Under the pieces are notes generated by a model, which saw only the letters and a list, made by a program, of their open reading frames with translations, was not told where the DNA came from and did no database searches. A stretch of DNA of 64,000 bases from Bimastos eiseni (lineage: Eukaryota > Annelida > Clitellata > Crassiclitellata > Lumbricidae). A program made the position numbers and the translations under genes. The DNA lies in contig OY365807.1 of NCBI GenBank assembly GCA_959347315.1, forward strand, positions 8,284,415-8,348,414, read 5' to 3'. Of this stretch, positions 23,839-35,600 are shown in pieces (within the stretch, counting starts at the first letter, position 1; each line of letters starts with the position of its first letter).

Positions 23839-24690
23839 TGAATATAATCAATTCTGTAGTTAACTAAGTTGAGTTCACTGAATATTACCAATTCTGTAGT
23901 TAACTAAGTTCACTGAATATTATCAATTCTATAGTGAACTAAGTTGAGTTCACTGAACATTATCAATTCTGTAGTGAACTAGGTGGAGTTCACTGAATAT
24001 TATCAATTCTGTAGTTAACTAAGTCGAGTTCACTGAATATCATCAACTCTGCAGTGAACTAAGTTCACTGAATATTATCAATTCTGTAGTGAACTAAGTT
24101 CACTGAATTTTATCAATTCTGTAGTGAACTAAGTCCACTGAATGTTATCAATTCTGTAGTGAACTAAGTTGAGTAATTAAGTTGAGTTCACTGAATATTA
24201 TCAATTCTGCAGTGAACTAGGTTGAGTTAACTGAATATTATCAATTCTGCAGTGAACTAGGTTCCCTGAATTTTATCAATTCTGTAATGAACTAAGTCCA
24301 CTGAATGTTATCTATTCTGTAGTGAACTAAGTTGAGTAACTAAGTTGAGTTAACTGAATATTATCAATTCTGCAGTGAACTAAGTTGAGTTAACTGAATA
24401 TTATCAATTCTGCAGACAATTAAGTTGAGTTAACTGAATATTATCAATTCTGCAGTGAACTAAGTTGAGTTCAGTGAATATTATCAATTCTGCAGTGAAC
24501 TAAGTTGAGTTAACTGAATATTATCAATTCTGTAGTGAACTAAGTTGAGTTAACTGAATATTATCAATTCTGCAGTGAACTAAGTTGAATTCACTGAATA
24601 TTATCAATTCTGCAGTGAACTAAGTTGAGTTCACTGAATATTATCAATTCTGCAGTGAACTAAGTTGAACTAAGTTGAGTTCACTGAATA
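23827..24690. repeat. 40-bp satellite array, about 21 units
   Basis: The unit is two 20-mers, gagttcactgaatattatca and attctgcagtgaactaagtt; units vary from 30 to 46 bp, with a few insertions of taagttgagt. Copy A of the duplication keeps about one unit at 7688-7730, so the array expanded after, or only beside, copy B. The minus-strand LINE begins exactly at its left edge. Confidence 0.95.
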
Positions 24691-25154
24691 TTACCTGTGA
24701 AAAGACTAAGAATTGGTGAACAAGGATAAAAGGAAAACGCAAACAGCGGTTATAAGACCGATCAAAATATTATTGTTAAACAGTGGTGCCCTGCTAAGCT
24801 TTTCCATTGGCATTAAGTTGGATAAACAATATGGATTCGACAGGGACACGGATAGGGCAACAGATACAGACGTTTACAGAGCCTTGCAGTTCAACAGCGA
24901 ACGTTTTGTGCGAAGGACATAATGCGCATCGCCTGTCTAGAATACTGACCGACTAGTATATTATTTACTTAGCCTGTTGCTGTCTACTGTTTTAGACGAG
25001 AGACCTAGGCACATGTATATGCCCAACATCGGATATGAAAAAATGATTGGTTATATCGAGGAAAGCGATTCTTAGTACTTTAGTTGGACGAAAGTCATCT
25101 AAAACGGAATCAGCAGTTGGTTATTGGAATAACGCACACTTGTATAAGTATAAG

Positions 25155-25285
25155 TGATAGGGATGTACATGAATATATCTCTGTATCTCTCCCTGTATAC
25201 CTGTCTGTATGTCTGTCTATCTGTCTGTTTGTCTGTCTGCGTGTCTATCATTCTGTCTGTCTGTCTGTCCGTTAGTGTCTCTCTC
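25155..25285. repeat. CTGT/CTAT tetranucleotide repeat
   Basis: Degenerate (ctgt)n with ctat variants, within the sequence private to copy B. Confidence 0.85.
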
Positions 25286-25799
25286 AAATGCTCATCTGAT
25301 GTATTTATAGTTTCCACTTTGGTCGAGTCATTGTGATCGGCTGTCGTCGTCTTATTACTGATACTTAATGATGGGTTATTGTCAGTTAATTTGAGTCTTT
25401 TATCTAAGTTACTATAGCAGCCTCTTCGCTAAGGTTAGGTAAGACAACGTAAGGTAGAAAGAGAAAAAGAGCAGCTATTAGGCTGACGACGGGAGATAGC
25501 CGCCGACATGAATCGCTGGCGACTTAAATTCATTCGATCTTGGACTCTTGGCATACATATAATTATGTGATCTGGTTGTTAGTCATCATTCTCTCTGGTC
25601 TTCGTATATAGAGAGCGTATGGTCCGGATGATCGTTTCAATGCTAAGCTGTCTGCATTTCAAACGCACGGCTAACTTCAACCCCAGTAAACAAAGAGATC
25701 AGAAACAATGCGATTAAAGAACCTATTTGGAAATAGACCTACTCGTGTAATTAGCAAAGAATCCAGAACATGGTTAGTTGTCCATTTATATACTTATTT

Positions 25800-26130
25800 G
25801 TTCGCTCATTTTCTCATTCATCCATTCATCATTCATTTATTCGTTCATTCATTCATTCATTCATTTATTCGTTCATTCATGCATTCATTCGTTGCTTCAT
25901 TCCACCAATTCTCTAATTTAATAATCATTGGTTCGTTCAATTTGCATTTATTTTGGTTGTTCAATCGTCATTTTATTTGATCAATCAATCACTCTTTCGT
26001 TCATTTGTTCATTCATTCATTTGATCGATCATTCATCCATTCATGCATTCAATCAATCATTCACTCGTTCGTTAGTTCATTCGTTCGTTCATTCATTACT
26101 GTATTCATTCGTCCGTTCGTTCGTTCTTTC
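25800..26130. repeat. ATTC/TTCG tetranucleotide repeat in copy B
   Basis: Counterpart of 8155-8395 and somewhat longer. Confidence 0.8.
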
Positions 26131-26727
26131 GATCGTTAATTTGTTCCACGGCTTCATCGGATTACGTTCCCATTTCTCAGTTGATGTCACAAAGTCATGC
26201 ATGGCAGCCTACTCTCGGCTGCAGAGGATGTCAACGGATGCCAGTCTCAGCGGATGGATAATCTGGAGCTGAGATGCAGAAGAGAGAGGGTGACCATAGC
26301 AATTGTCTGCGCAACGCTTCACTAACTCCCGGTCACACACTGTGGCGCCAGTCTTCTGACTAGGCGCTCGGCGAGACTCTGCGCGACTCGGCGCGTCGAT
26401 AACTTTTAGGACATCAAACGAACGATGCGTGACCTTCTGCGCGATGAAGCCACGCATCAGCGGCCACCGGACTACCCGCCAAGATAAGAAACGCCCTACC
26501 ACGACGAAAAGCGATAACTACTGTCCGACTTGTCTTGGCGTTTCCCAACAGCGTCCCAGATGCCACTGATGTCACCGCTGCTGTTGTCGTCGTCGTTGCT
26601 GCTGATAATAGAACCCGGAGTCAATCTTTGAGGAATTTACGACTGACTTAGAGACTGGTTTCGACTTGGCGGTTGAACGGCGGCGGTAGACAGCGGTAGG
26701 CGGCAGTGACGGCGCAGAGGACTATCT

Positions 26728-26864
26728 GACGTTGTTGTTGTTGCTGTTGCTGCTGCTTATGATGACGACGATGATGATGGTGGTGGTGGCGTTGGTGGTT
26801 GTGCTGGTGGTGATGGCAGTGATGATGATGATGATGATGATGATGACGATGATGATGATGCTGA

Positions 26865-26896
<32 letters not shown>

Positions 26897-26965
26897 ATTA
26901 CGAGGGTGTTGTCGTTGGTGATGATGATGATCATGGAATTGATGATGCTGATGATGGCGGTGGTA
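26728..26965. repeat. GTT/GCT/GAT triplet tract in copy B
   Basis: A continuous triplet tract that corresponds to the two separated tracts 8478-8612 and 9770-9955 of copy A. Frames give poly-Leu/Met or poly-His, which are artefacts. Confidence 0.85.
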
Positions 26966-27189
26966 GTGATGAACACTGAACAGGGTGATCATTTAGCGCA
27001 CTTTCAAGGCCATTTCGAGTGTTGCACAGTCGATACAACTTGACAACACCTCAGACTATCTACTTACTCCCCTACAAAAAAGCTCTGCATCTTTCTGAGT
27101 TTTAATAAATAGAGTGTCCAATGGAGTTGGTCTCTTATCAGACGTAAATGAACAAGCACTGACTGACCACTTATGAAGGAGGCAAACAG

Positions 27190-27330
27190 CGGTCATCCAC
27201 TCCCCATCCACTCCAAAATTACTCCCCATCCACTCACCATCCACTCCCCAATTATTCCCCATCCACTTCCATTCCACTCCCCATCCACTCCCCATCTACT
27301 TCCAATCCACTCCCCATCCAGTCCTCATTC
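27190..27330. repeat. minisatellite of catccactcccc-like units, copy B
   Basis: Shorter version of the array at 10164-10412. Confidence 0.85.
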
Positions 27331-28554
27331 AATTCAGCTGCCCACAGAGCATATACTATGACCACAACGTCTCGAGTCACTCGTACGACTGCAAATACAG
27401 TGCGAAATATGCTTGATTTTAATTGATATAGCGCCGATCTTCATTGACCCTGTCCACCAGACGTTGGGTTGCCGGATACATGTGCGTCCAAAGGAGGACA
27501 CAGAAAGACGTAAAGGAGGACAAAGGAGGCTTACATGTTTCATTCCTAAGGAACTAAGGAACGAAGTAACAGCGAGGAAATAAAATAATCACTTTAACCA
27601 TTGACAACAGTCCTTGGTAGATACATTGTAATCAAGGACCTTTTATGAACAGGACTGGAAAGTCCCTTTATGTAACGTCACTAGTTTTGGGGCGATAATC
27701 GGGAGCAAGAAATTTTCACATAACCATTGATCTAATCGAAAACCACTGATCTGCCATTGAGCTATATAAATTAAATAATTCATCAATTCAACCATTCTGT
27801 GAGTCATTCAGTGAGTCTGAGTCAGCGAACTGGTCGGGTGTGTCGGTAAATGAATGAGACAGTTAGTCAGGAAACCAATCACAGTGACTCGTTAAGTCAG
27901 TCAGCGTCAGGCCGAATTCCTGCTGGTCGAACCGAAGCCCGTCTTGCACTTGGGACTAATATGGAAAGGAGACGAAGCCGACAAAAACTGCCTTTACACG
28001 TATGACTACACCCTGGACCTCTTCAGGACAAATCGGCAGTCGCTTTTGTCTTTGTCAATTATTATATAGAACTTTCAACATAAATATAATGTTTTCAAAA
28101 GAATATCTGTTGACTGAAGTAGCATAGATTTAGATGTAATTTAAATCGTTACACATGTCCGACCAGTCATCGCCAGCGATGTATAAGAAAAGACGATCAA
28201 TGACTGCCGGACACAATGCGGCTTCATAATTATCCCTTCCATTATTAGTCCCAACTTGCACGATTTTTTCATTCGTCATCTGCCGTTACACTTGATTATT
28301 ATTCCTGTTTCCTGTTTCTCTTCTTCCATTGCTTCTTCTTCCTGTTTCTACTTCTTCTGTTTCTTCGTGTTCTTTTTCGTCTCTCAAGTATTTTTTATCG
28401 ATAAACTGTCAGTCAGTCGTTGAAGCGTTATCAGGTCGAACTCGTTCGTTCGAATGATAAAATCCAACGACTGATTGTTTTTATGTGCCAACCATTACCC
28501 GAATAGCCTCGGACTAAATCATGAAGTCGGAAAGGAAGGCACGAGGACGGAGCT

Positions 28555-28850
28555 ACGAGGGTGAAGGATCATCAGGAAGAAAACGAGGGAAAAGAAGTAA
28601 GGAAGAAGATGTAGATGAGGCGGAAGAGAAAGGATAAGAGTGTGAATGAACAAGTGGAAACGGATGAGGCGATGCGAGAGTGGGTGAAAAACCAAGGAGA
28701 AGAGGAAGAGGAGGGAAAAGAGGTGAAAGGAATAAGATGTTGAGGAGGAAGAGAAAGAGAAAGATGAAGAGTTTGGGGAACACGAGGAAAAGGATACGGA
28801 AGAGGAGGAGGAGGAGGAGGAAGAGGGAAAAGTGGAGAATGATCGACCGT
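28555..28850. repeat. purine-rich GAGGAA tract, copy B
   Basis: Homologous to 12900-13070 but about 130 bp longer. Open frames on either strand are low-complexity. Confidence 0.8.
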
Positions 28851-28881
28851 TGTATCGAGACAAGTAAAAGAAAAGTACACG

Positions 28882-28920
28882 GCCTTTCACGGCCTTTCCT
28901 TCAGAAAGGCCGTGAAAGGC
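28882..28920. repeat. 17-bp perfect inverted repeat with 5-nt loop
   Basis: The arm gcctttcacggcctttc (28882-28898) is the exact reverse complement of gaaaggccgtgaaaggc (28904-28920), with loop cttca. In copy A (13110-13130) only the right arm and loop exist. The left arm is a gain in copy B, or less likely a loss in A. Confidence 0.9.
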
Positions 28921-30181
28921 GATCGATGCGCGTCGATAAATGGTTTATCTAATCGAGTTTCGTGATTTAATCAATCCAGGCATATGCTGGAGTTATAATC
29001 TCTGTGTCCTTGATAGGATTTATATAGCGCCATAAAAAAGAATCTCGGAGATTGAGATTAGTAATGCCACCACAGCAGTATTGTCTCATAACACCATCAC
29101 GAATTAGCTATGTACAGGATAATATTAGGAACTGTTCGCCATGGTAAATTAAATTGAGGTAAGATAAGAGTAGCAAATCTCACTATGTTGACATTTTGCC
29201 TGTGTTTGATGTGCTAGTGAGATTCTACACAACACAGGTTCTTTGATGCTAAATTCTGGTTACATGGGTTTGTGTATGTGTGGTTGGAGATCTGTATAAT
29301 AATCGGATGTTCATTGCTTAATCCACATGCAAATCTTGTTAGGAATTGTCTCCGACTAACTTATTCTTGTACATTATTCGCCAGGCGGCTGCGTTGTTAA
29401 ATCGGATGTACAACGTGATGGACGCCTACATGTCTGTTAATCTCTTTCTATGATTGTCAATTAGTCCTTTTGTTTGAATGTCTGTTAACCTCCTTCTTTG
29501 AATCTCGATTGGTCTATATTTCTTCGAGCTTATATTAATATATTTCCTTGACTGTACCTCTTAGTCACTAGGGTAATAAAGACAATTCAGCTCAGTTTGT
29601 CGGTTGCAAGCTACGATGCTGGACAAAACGGTTTAGCATTAGTATCTTTCTTTGAATGACTGTTTAATCGATTGCCAAGTGGTCTAAGATGGGTACGTTC
29701 GGGCTAAAATAAGCAATATATACACAGAGCGTGAAATCGGGTAATAAAATTACTATATAAGGAACGCACTCACTTGTTCAAAACTATTATCCGCAGTAAC
29801 TGTTGCCTTCATGAAGATTGTTCAGATGCAATAGAGCCAATAAGTTAAGGCGCAAAAACGACAATGGAAATTCATCAACAGGATATGACGTACAACCTTG
29901 TGACGAAGAACCACATTGCTATCCAAAATTTGGCTGCTCAAACGGTTACCATGGACACAAGTGAACATGCCGCCAACTCGCTTTTCCATGACAGGCACTC
30001 GTGATAAATTCACACCCTACTTCTACTCTTGTTCTGCGTCTTACATCTGCTCTTGTTGACTGTTCATCTCTGTTGCAAGCCCTAGTTGTATAACTATGTC
30101 CATTATTCTCTTCCATCATTCGGTAGATGGCGTCTCGTCTGCATTTTTCAGTAGTCTGCATGAGATTCCGATCGACTAACT

Positions 30182-30769
30182 TCGACTGATATTTCTGTTT
30201 TCATTCCCAAACTAAATTTCGACGATAAGTCGACTCCGGTTTACCTCGGGTTTAGCCGTTAAGAAGACCTAAACCCATTAGGCAATTATTTTGTTGTAGG
30301 TCTACCTTCTTTCAAATCTCATTCCATGATAAAATAACCTGCTGCCCCCTTTCGGTCATCCTCATATTCCTTTCCTCGTCTGCCTTTTTCCTTTCTTCTC
30401 CAACGCCCTCTATACTTCCTCCTCCTCCATCCTTCATCCTTCTCCTCCATGTCCTCCTCCTGTTCCTTCATTCATTTGTCCTCCTGCTCTTATCCCTCAG
30501 CCATCCTCTTCTTTCTCTTCTTCCTCTTTCAGTGTGAATTCATAGGTTGCTGATGGTCATTATAGTATCATATGTTCCTCTGATACGTCGGATGTTGTGG
30601 ATGACCGTTGAACCGTTGAAACCAAGGATCACTCCTTGGTTTCATCTGACCGGAGGATCCAACGACGAGGGCTCGTCGTTCGCCTACAGTTCAACCGGAA
30701 GTTGAAAGCCGCACATGCACTTCGACGAATAATTGAACTACATGTGATACGTCATAGGTAATTATGTAA
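30182..30769. other. no recognised gene
   Basis: Unique-looking sequence beyond the duplication. The short inverted phrase accaaggatcactccttggt (30630-30649) is the only local structure noticed. Confidence 0.4.
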
Positions 30770-30965
30770 CGCACAGACAGACAGCGAAGCAGACAAACAG
30801 ACCTTCAAATAGGCAGACAGGTAGAAAGGCAGAGAGACAGTAAGGCAGAGAAACCTAGACAAAGACAGACAGAAAAACAGAGACAGAAAGACAAAAAGGC
30901 TGAAACCAAAGAGAGACAATCAGAGAGGCAGAATAAGAGACAGACAGTATAGAGACAGACAGGCA
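30770..30965. repeat. degenerate CAGA/GGCAGA repeat
   Basis: Runs of agacagac, aggcagag and similar purine-rich tetranucleotides. Confidence 0.8.
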
Positions 30966-31235
30966 AGGTTTCCGCTGGTCAGAAGACATCGTCGGAGGCC
31001 AGAGTACATGGCTGCGGATTGGATCTCTGACACCCCTACTCTAAACGAAAAAATCCCAGCCAAAACCGACGAATAATTCAAGACATCTGACCTAGCACCA
31101 GAAACCCCAAGATAGAAGTTATTGAACAAATTCTGCATTTAGATAATTATAATCCGTCGAAATAACAGTTAAGTCGTTCGATGAACACCTGGACAAATAT
31201 ATATATACATAATATATATATATATATATATATAT

Positions 31236-31465
31236 CAGAGACGTAACAAGGTTTTGAAAAGTGGGGGGGCATAATTTAAAAAATATTGCGCAAAGCGGAA
31301 AAATTTTTTTTGCCCTCCCACCTTTTGAATTTTGCCCCCCCAGAAATTTGAAAAGTATTCTTAAAATTCCATTGGATAAACATAAAAAAGAACCGATTGG
31401 GGGGCACATGGGGGGCACCAAAACTGGGGGCCGCTGCCCCCTGACCCCCGCTTGTTACACCCCTG
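31236..31465. mobile_element. 230-bp hAT-type MITE, second copy of the cagaggtgtagcaagg family
   Basis: The left end is cagagacgtaacaaggtttt and the right end reads caggggtgtaacaagcgggg on the other strand. It sits in a TA microsatellite, with atatatat on both sides (31228-31235 and 31466-31473), consistent with an 8-bp duplication although the TA context makes that less decisive. It shares long stretches with 13901-14195, for example aaacataaaaaagaaccgat. Confidence 0.8.
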
Positions 31466-31589
31466 ATATATATACGTATGTACCTACATATATAACATAA
31501 TAAACACATTCCTCGCCACAAATTAGCAGAAACGGATATATATTTATATGCGTATGCATAATATGTCAATATTATGCATATATCGTATG

Positions 31590-31977
31590 AGAGCTACAGT
31601 GAGAGGAAATTTCAGCAGAAAGGTGAAGAAAAGAATGAATATGTATTTACTTTTATGGAGCGTGGTGCCTTCCGGATCAGAGACATGGGTGACAGAATTT
31701 TTTCAAAATCTAGACATGGAGACGAATGTATGGATAAATTAATCATCTGGACAGATTATAAAACAAAGATAGAAATGATGGAATTGAATGGAGAAGAAGG
31801 AACCCTGATACCCACAATGAGAGACAAAGGAAACGGATTGGACAAACGCTGAGAGGAGACTCACAACTGGGAAGGAACATGAGGGGAGGTGGATAAAAGG
31901 AAGACCAAGATAGATGACAGATGGATATGGAAAGCTTAAAGAAGAGGCCCAACGGCGAGAAGAGTGACTTGAAGAGT
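31590..31977 (+). pseudogene. possible retrotransposon 3' coding relic
   Basis: The plus strand, across frames, resembles the charged RGR.K.RW-type tail found near the end of several LINE proteins (ggataaaaggaagaccaaga around 31892-31911). It is directly followed by a TA microsatellite. The similarity is weak and the frame is broken. It might be unrelated sequence. Confidence 0.25.
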
Positions 31978-32075
31978 GAGATATATATATATATATATAT
32001 CATATATATATATATCATATAATATATATATAATATACATATACATGCATATATATACATATATATATACATGTA
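31978..32075. repeat. TA microsatellite
   Basis: Degenerate (TA)n with TACA variants. Confidence 0.85.
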
Positions 32076-32357
32076 TAGATATAATCCAGACTTTGTTGTC
32101 AACCCGTATCTATCCATCCATCCATGCGTCCATTCATCCTCTCATACTTCCATCCATCAAGCAATCTTTATCCACATGTCTTTCTATAGCTCTCATTCAC
32201 TATACTCTATATCCTCGTTTCTTCATGTCTATCCATCTTATATTTATCTACAGAGTTTATCATCTCTATTTCCTCTGGTGAAGAGTTCGGTCCCCATAAC
32301 CTGGCCTTGACCTCGGTCAATCCCTGACCTTGGCGCTCGGCCTTGGCCTTGGCCTGT

Positions 32358-32615
32358 TCAATGACATCCGCAGGCTCGGACAACCATGTTTCGGTACTTC
32401 TTGAGGATGACGTTGGAGTTGTCGTCGAAGTAGAGAACGGAGAGAGCGGACAGCTTCGTCGGCGCACAGCATGGCTTCGGAACGGACGACGGGTTCATCA
32501 TGTAGGCCATGGTCTGGACGATGGCGTGGTTCGTGGCGTTGTGTGCGTCCAGGAGGGAGACACAATCGCCATCGCAGTAGTAGGCAGCATAGCCCTCTGG
32601 AGCGATGATCCAGTC
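32358..32615 (-). CDS. BMP5-8 exon 6: cystine-knot domain and stop
   Basis: The acceptor is ggtattgtag|GAC and the stop is TGA at 32358-32360. The exon encodes 85 residues: [76 protein letters not shown]. Six of the seven knot cysteines and the conserved glycosylation site NAT are present. It is strongly conserved against the BMP5-8 consensus. Predictions in the overlapping frames (both strands) are shadows of this exon. I do not see a convincing polyadenylation signal close downstream. Confidence 0.97.
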   Translation of the reverse strand, partial: DWIIAPEGYAAYYCDGDCVSLLDAHNATNHAIVQTMAYMMNPSSVPKPCCAPTKLSALSVLYFDDNSNVILKKYRNMVVRACGCH

Positions 32616-35600
32616 CTACAATACCACCATTCGACAACGAATTCAACACCTGACTAATCGTAATCTTGCATGTATATAACGGCACTTCCGGACAAAGTTT
32701 TCGTCTCCATGTCTCTCTGTAGCAGAGAGCGACACGGTGATGGGGAAGGTGGTAATACTGCGGTGTCGAAGTCCAAAGAGGCGGAAATATCGTGGGAACG
32801 GCAATTACGTCTACGGTATTACGGTGGATATGGAAATACAAGCGTGATTATTACCGAGGCAACGGTTTCATTGCCTTCTCCACTGTTGCAATGAACTAAC
32901 CATTAAGTTAAACAAAGTCCATATTCATTGAAATCGTTGAATATTCGACATGTTTTTACATAAGCATTTCTTATCTTGCTCTTTGCTTCTTTGGAATGGG
33001 ATGGGGACAAGGTAGGAATAGGGGGATTAACTAATGGGGACTAAATGGGATGGGAACAGACCTGAGGAAATGGAGAGAAATTTGTCCTCATGCCACACTC
33101 TAACAGTTAGAACCTGGAACTAGAGCTATAGTATGGAAGACCAGTTTTGTTTGATGCCGTTGACCCATGTTATGTTTAATGTTACGCCTTTTATTTTCGT
33201 CAAGAACTGATGTCAGCGTATAGGCTACGGGCATAACAACTTTCTGGACGGAGCCGTAACGTGGGCCTAAGCATTTGAGGGGCAGTCAGAACTCCAAGGA
33301 CTAAGGACCTAATGGTGTCACGTGTCTTCAGAGACTCCCGAACGAATCATTATTATTTTTCCCCCGAGGTACATATGATCTCTCGGGATTCAAAAAATAA
33401 AATTAAAATTTTATTATTATTATTATTATTTTTGTTGTTGTTATTTTTATATTATTTTATTATTATTATTAATTATTGTTATTATTATATTTATATGAAT
33501 ATTAATAGATTAATTATTGTTATTATTATAATTATATGAATATTTAAAGAGCGCAAGTCAATATAATAATTAAAATTATGCACAGCATATTATACGCCTT
33601 TTTAATTATAATGCATAAACACAACACAGCTATAATAACATTACTACATAATTCATATAAATCGACTCTGTTCTGGGTTTTTGTTGAATGGACTGATATG
33701 GCCCATAAAATCGTTTCTTATAATCTGGTTTTTAAACATTAATGTCGATACTATAGCAACGAGTGTGGACAAATATTGTTGTATGACCACGATTCACGCT
33801 TTGGTTTGAATCGTCCATATGAAAAAAATACCAATTGAAATTAGGCCCTACAACATTTTTGACGGATTACTGACCTGCCATTTGAGGTCCTTGAAGCTTA
33901 CTTTAAGCGTCCGTATTTGGCATTTACGCTCCTGCTTGTTGGCTGAAAAGTGAAGAACATTGGCAGTGTTTAGTAAGAAATCAGGTATATATGAAATAAA
34001 ATATGAACTAAGAGGGAAGAAGATGAGATATCATGAAGTGATGTAATAAGCAGTCAGGAATGCCTTAAAGTCTGAGAGATTCATAAATTAAAACGATGTC
34101 GACAAATTTAAGGATAGTCAGATTTAGAACCCTCGGAAAGCGATCATGAAGTCAAGTAGATTAGGTAGGCTACTTAAGTAGGAGAGTCAGGGAGTGACTA
34201 AAGTGAAATTAAGAAACAAAGAGGTTAAAAATTAAAAATAGGTTACAAATTCAGAATATTATGAAGTCAAAGAGATTCAGAGGTCATTATTTATAAGGCT
34301 ATTGTATCAGTTTTTCCTCTTCCCAACTGGCGCATTAGAATAGCTAATAAATAGAATTTCAAGGAATGGCAGGGAGGTCCCACGAGTGGCTTGAAATTTC
34401 AGGAATGGCAAAGGAATTTCAGGAAGGCTGGAATTTCCAGGAATGTTAGTTAATTTCCAGGAATGGTTGGAAATTTCAGGAAAGCAGGCAATCTCTAATA
34501 ATGATAGACTTTGATATTCATTTTCCGGAATGTCTAGGTGGGAATCTCTATGAGTGGTTGGGATGTTTAGAAATAACTGTGAATTGGTAAGAAAAATGGC
34601 TGGGAATCACCAGTATTGAATTGGTATTTCGGTAATTTACAAAAATCCAATGATTGGGAATTTCCAGGAATGCAGAAGAATTTCTATGAGAGGTTGGGAA
34701 TATTCTATAAAATCTGAGATTGCCTGAGGAATAATGATTGGGCACGCAGCTACTTTCCATCAGAACTTACTTCTGTACCAAATCTGGTGATCGTCGTTTT
34801 GTGGACTCGAATCTTGTTGCCTCGTTGTTCGTCTGTTCTTGTTGTTGTTGTTGTTGTTGTCTGCTGATCTTTTTCGTCGTGTTGCCATCGTTGTCGATGT
34901 TGTTGTCGGTGTGTGGTCGGGGTTATTTTTGAAGAAGGCGACCAAGAAGACCTGCTTATCAGGTGAATCATTGCTACCAATGAGACCAACGGACGACGGA
35001 TCGACCAGCTCACCTACAAACCCACACACAAACCACACATACATAGAAACATACATGCATAGTACATACACGTATACATATGTTGTATATACATATACAC
35101 ATACACACATGCTTAAAAGTACATACATATATGCATACCAATGATGATGACAATGATGATTGCAACAATCAAAGATAGTGTTAATGGTGGCTAACTAGCT
35201 AACTCTTCCACTTGTGTACTTACTCAGTTACTTAGTTGCTAGCAATGACTGCTGGTCAATACGATGTGTTTATGCATTCATTCATTCATTCATTCATTCA
35301 TTACAGAGATTTATATAGCGCCCCTTCAAGGCTACTACTCAGGAGCTCTCCCAACCCCGGCACGGCTGAAAGAGCAGTTTGAAGGCGGGTATAAAAGGAG
35401 TCTGAGTGGACTATGGCGACAACCACAACGCCAACGGGAGTGTGTTCCAGAGCGAGTGTCCAACCACAGAGAAGGCACGATTCTGTTTAGTAGTTGTACG
35501 GGTAAATGGGACAATGAGCAAGCCTCGCTCAGTAGAGCGTAGAGAGCGGCGACCAGTACACTCATAGTAGAGTAACAGATATCGAAAAAATAGGCAGGGG

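Larger units (their letters stand above)
24650..30181 (+). repeat. segmental duplication, copy B
   Basis: Direct copy of 7684-15797 (see that entry for block matches). Copy B alone has about 690 bp at 24922-25612 (including a CTGT tract) and about 500 bp at 26130-26650. It lacks the 835-bp element and the hAT MITE of copy A. Similar junctions inside simple repeats suggest that repeat instability produced several of the differences. No gene is recognised in either copy. Confidence 0.85.
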
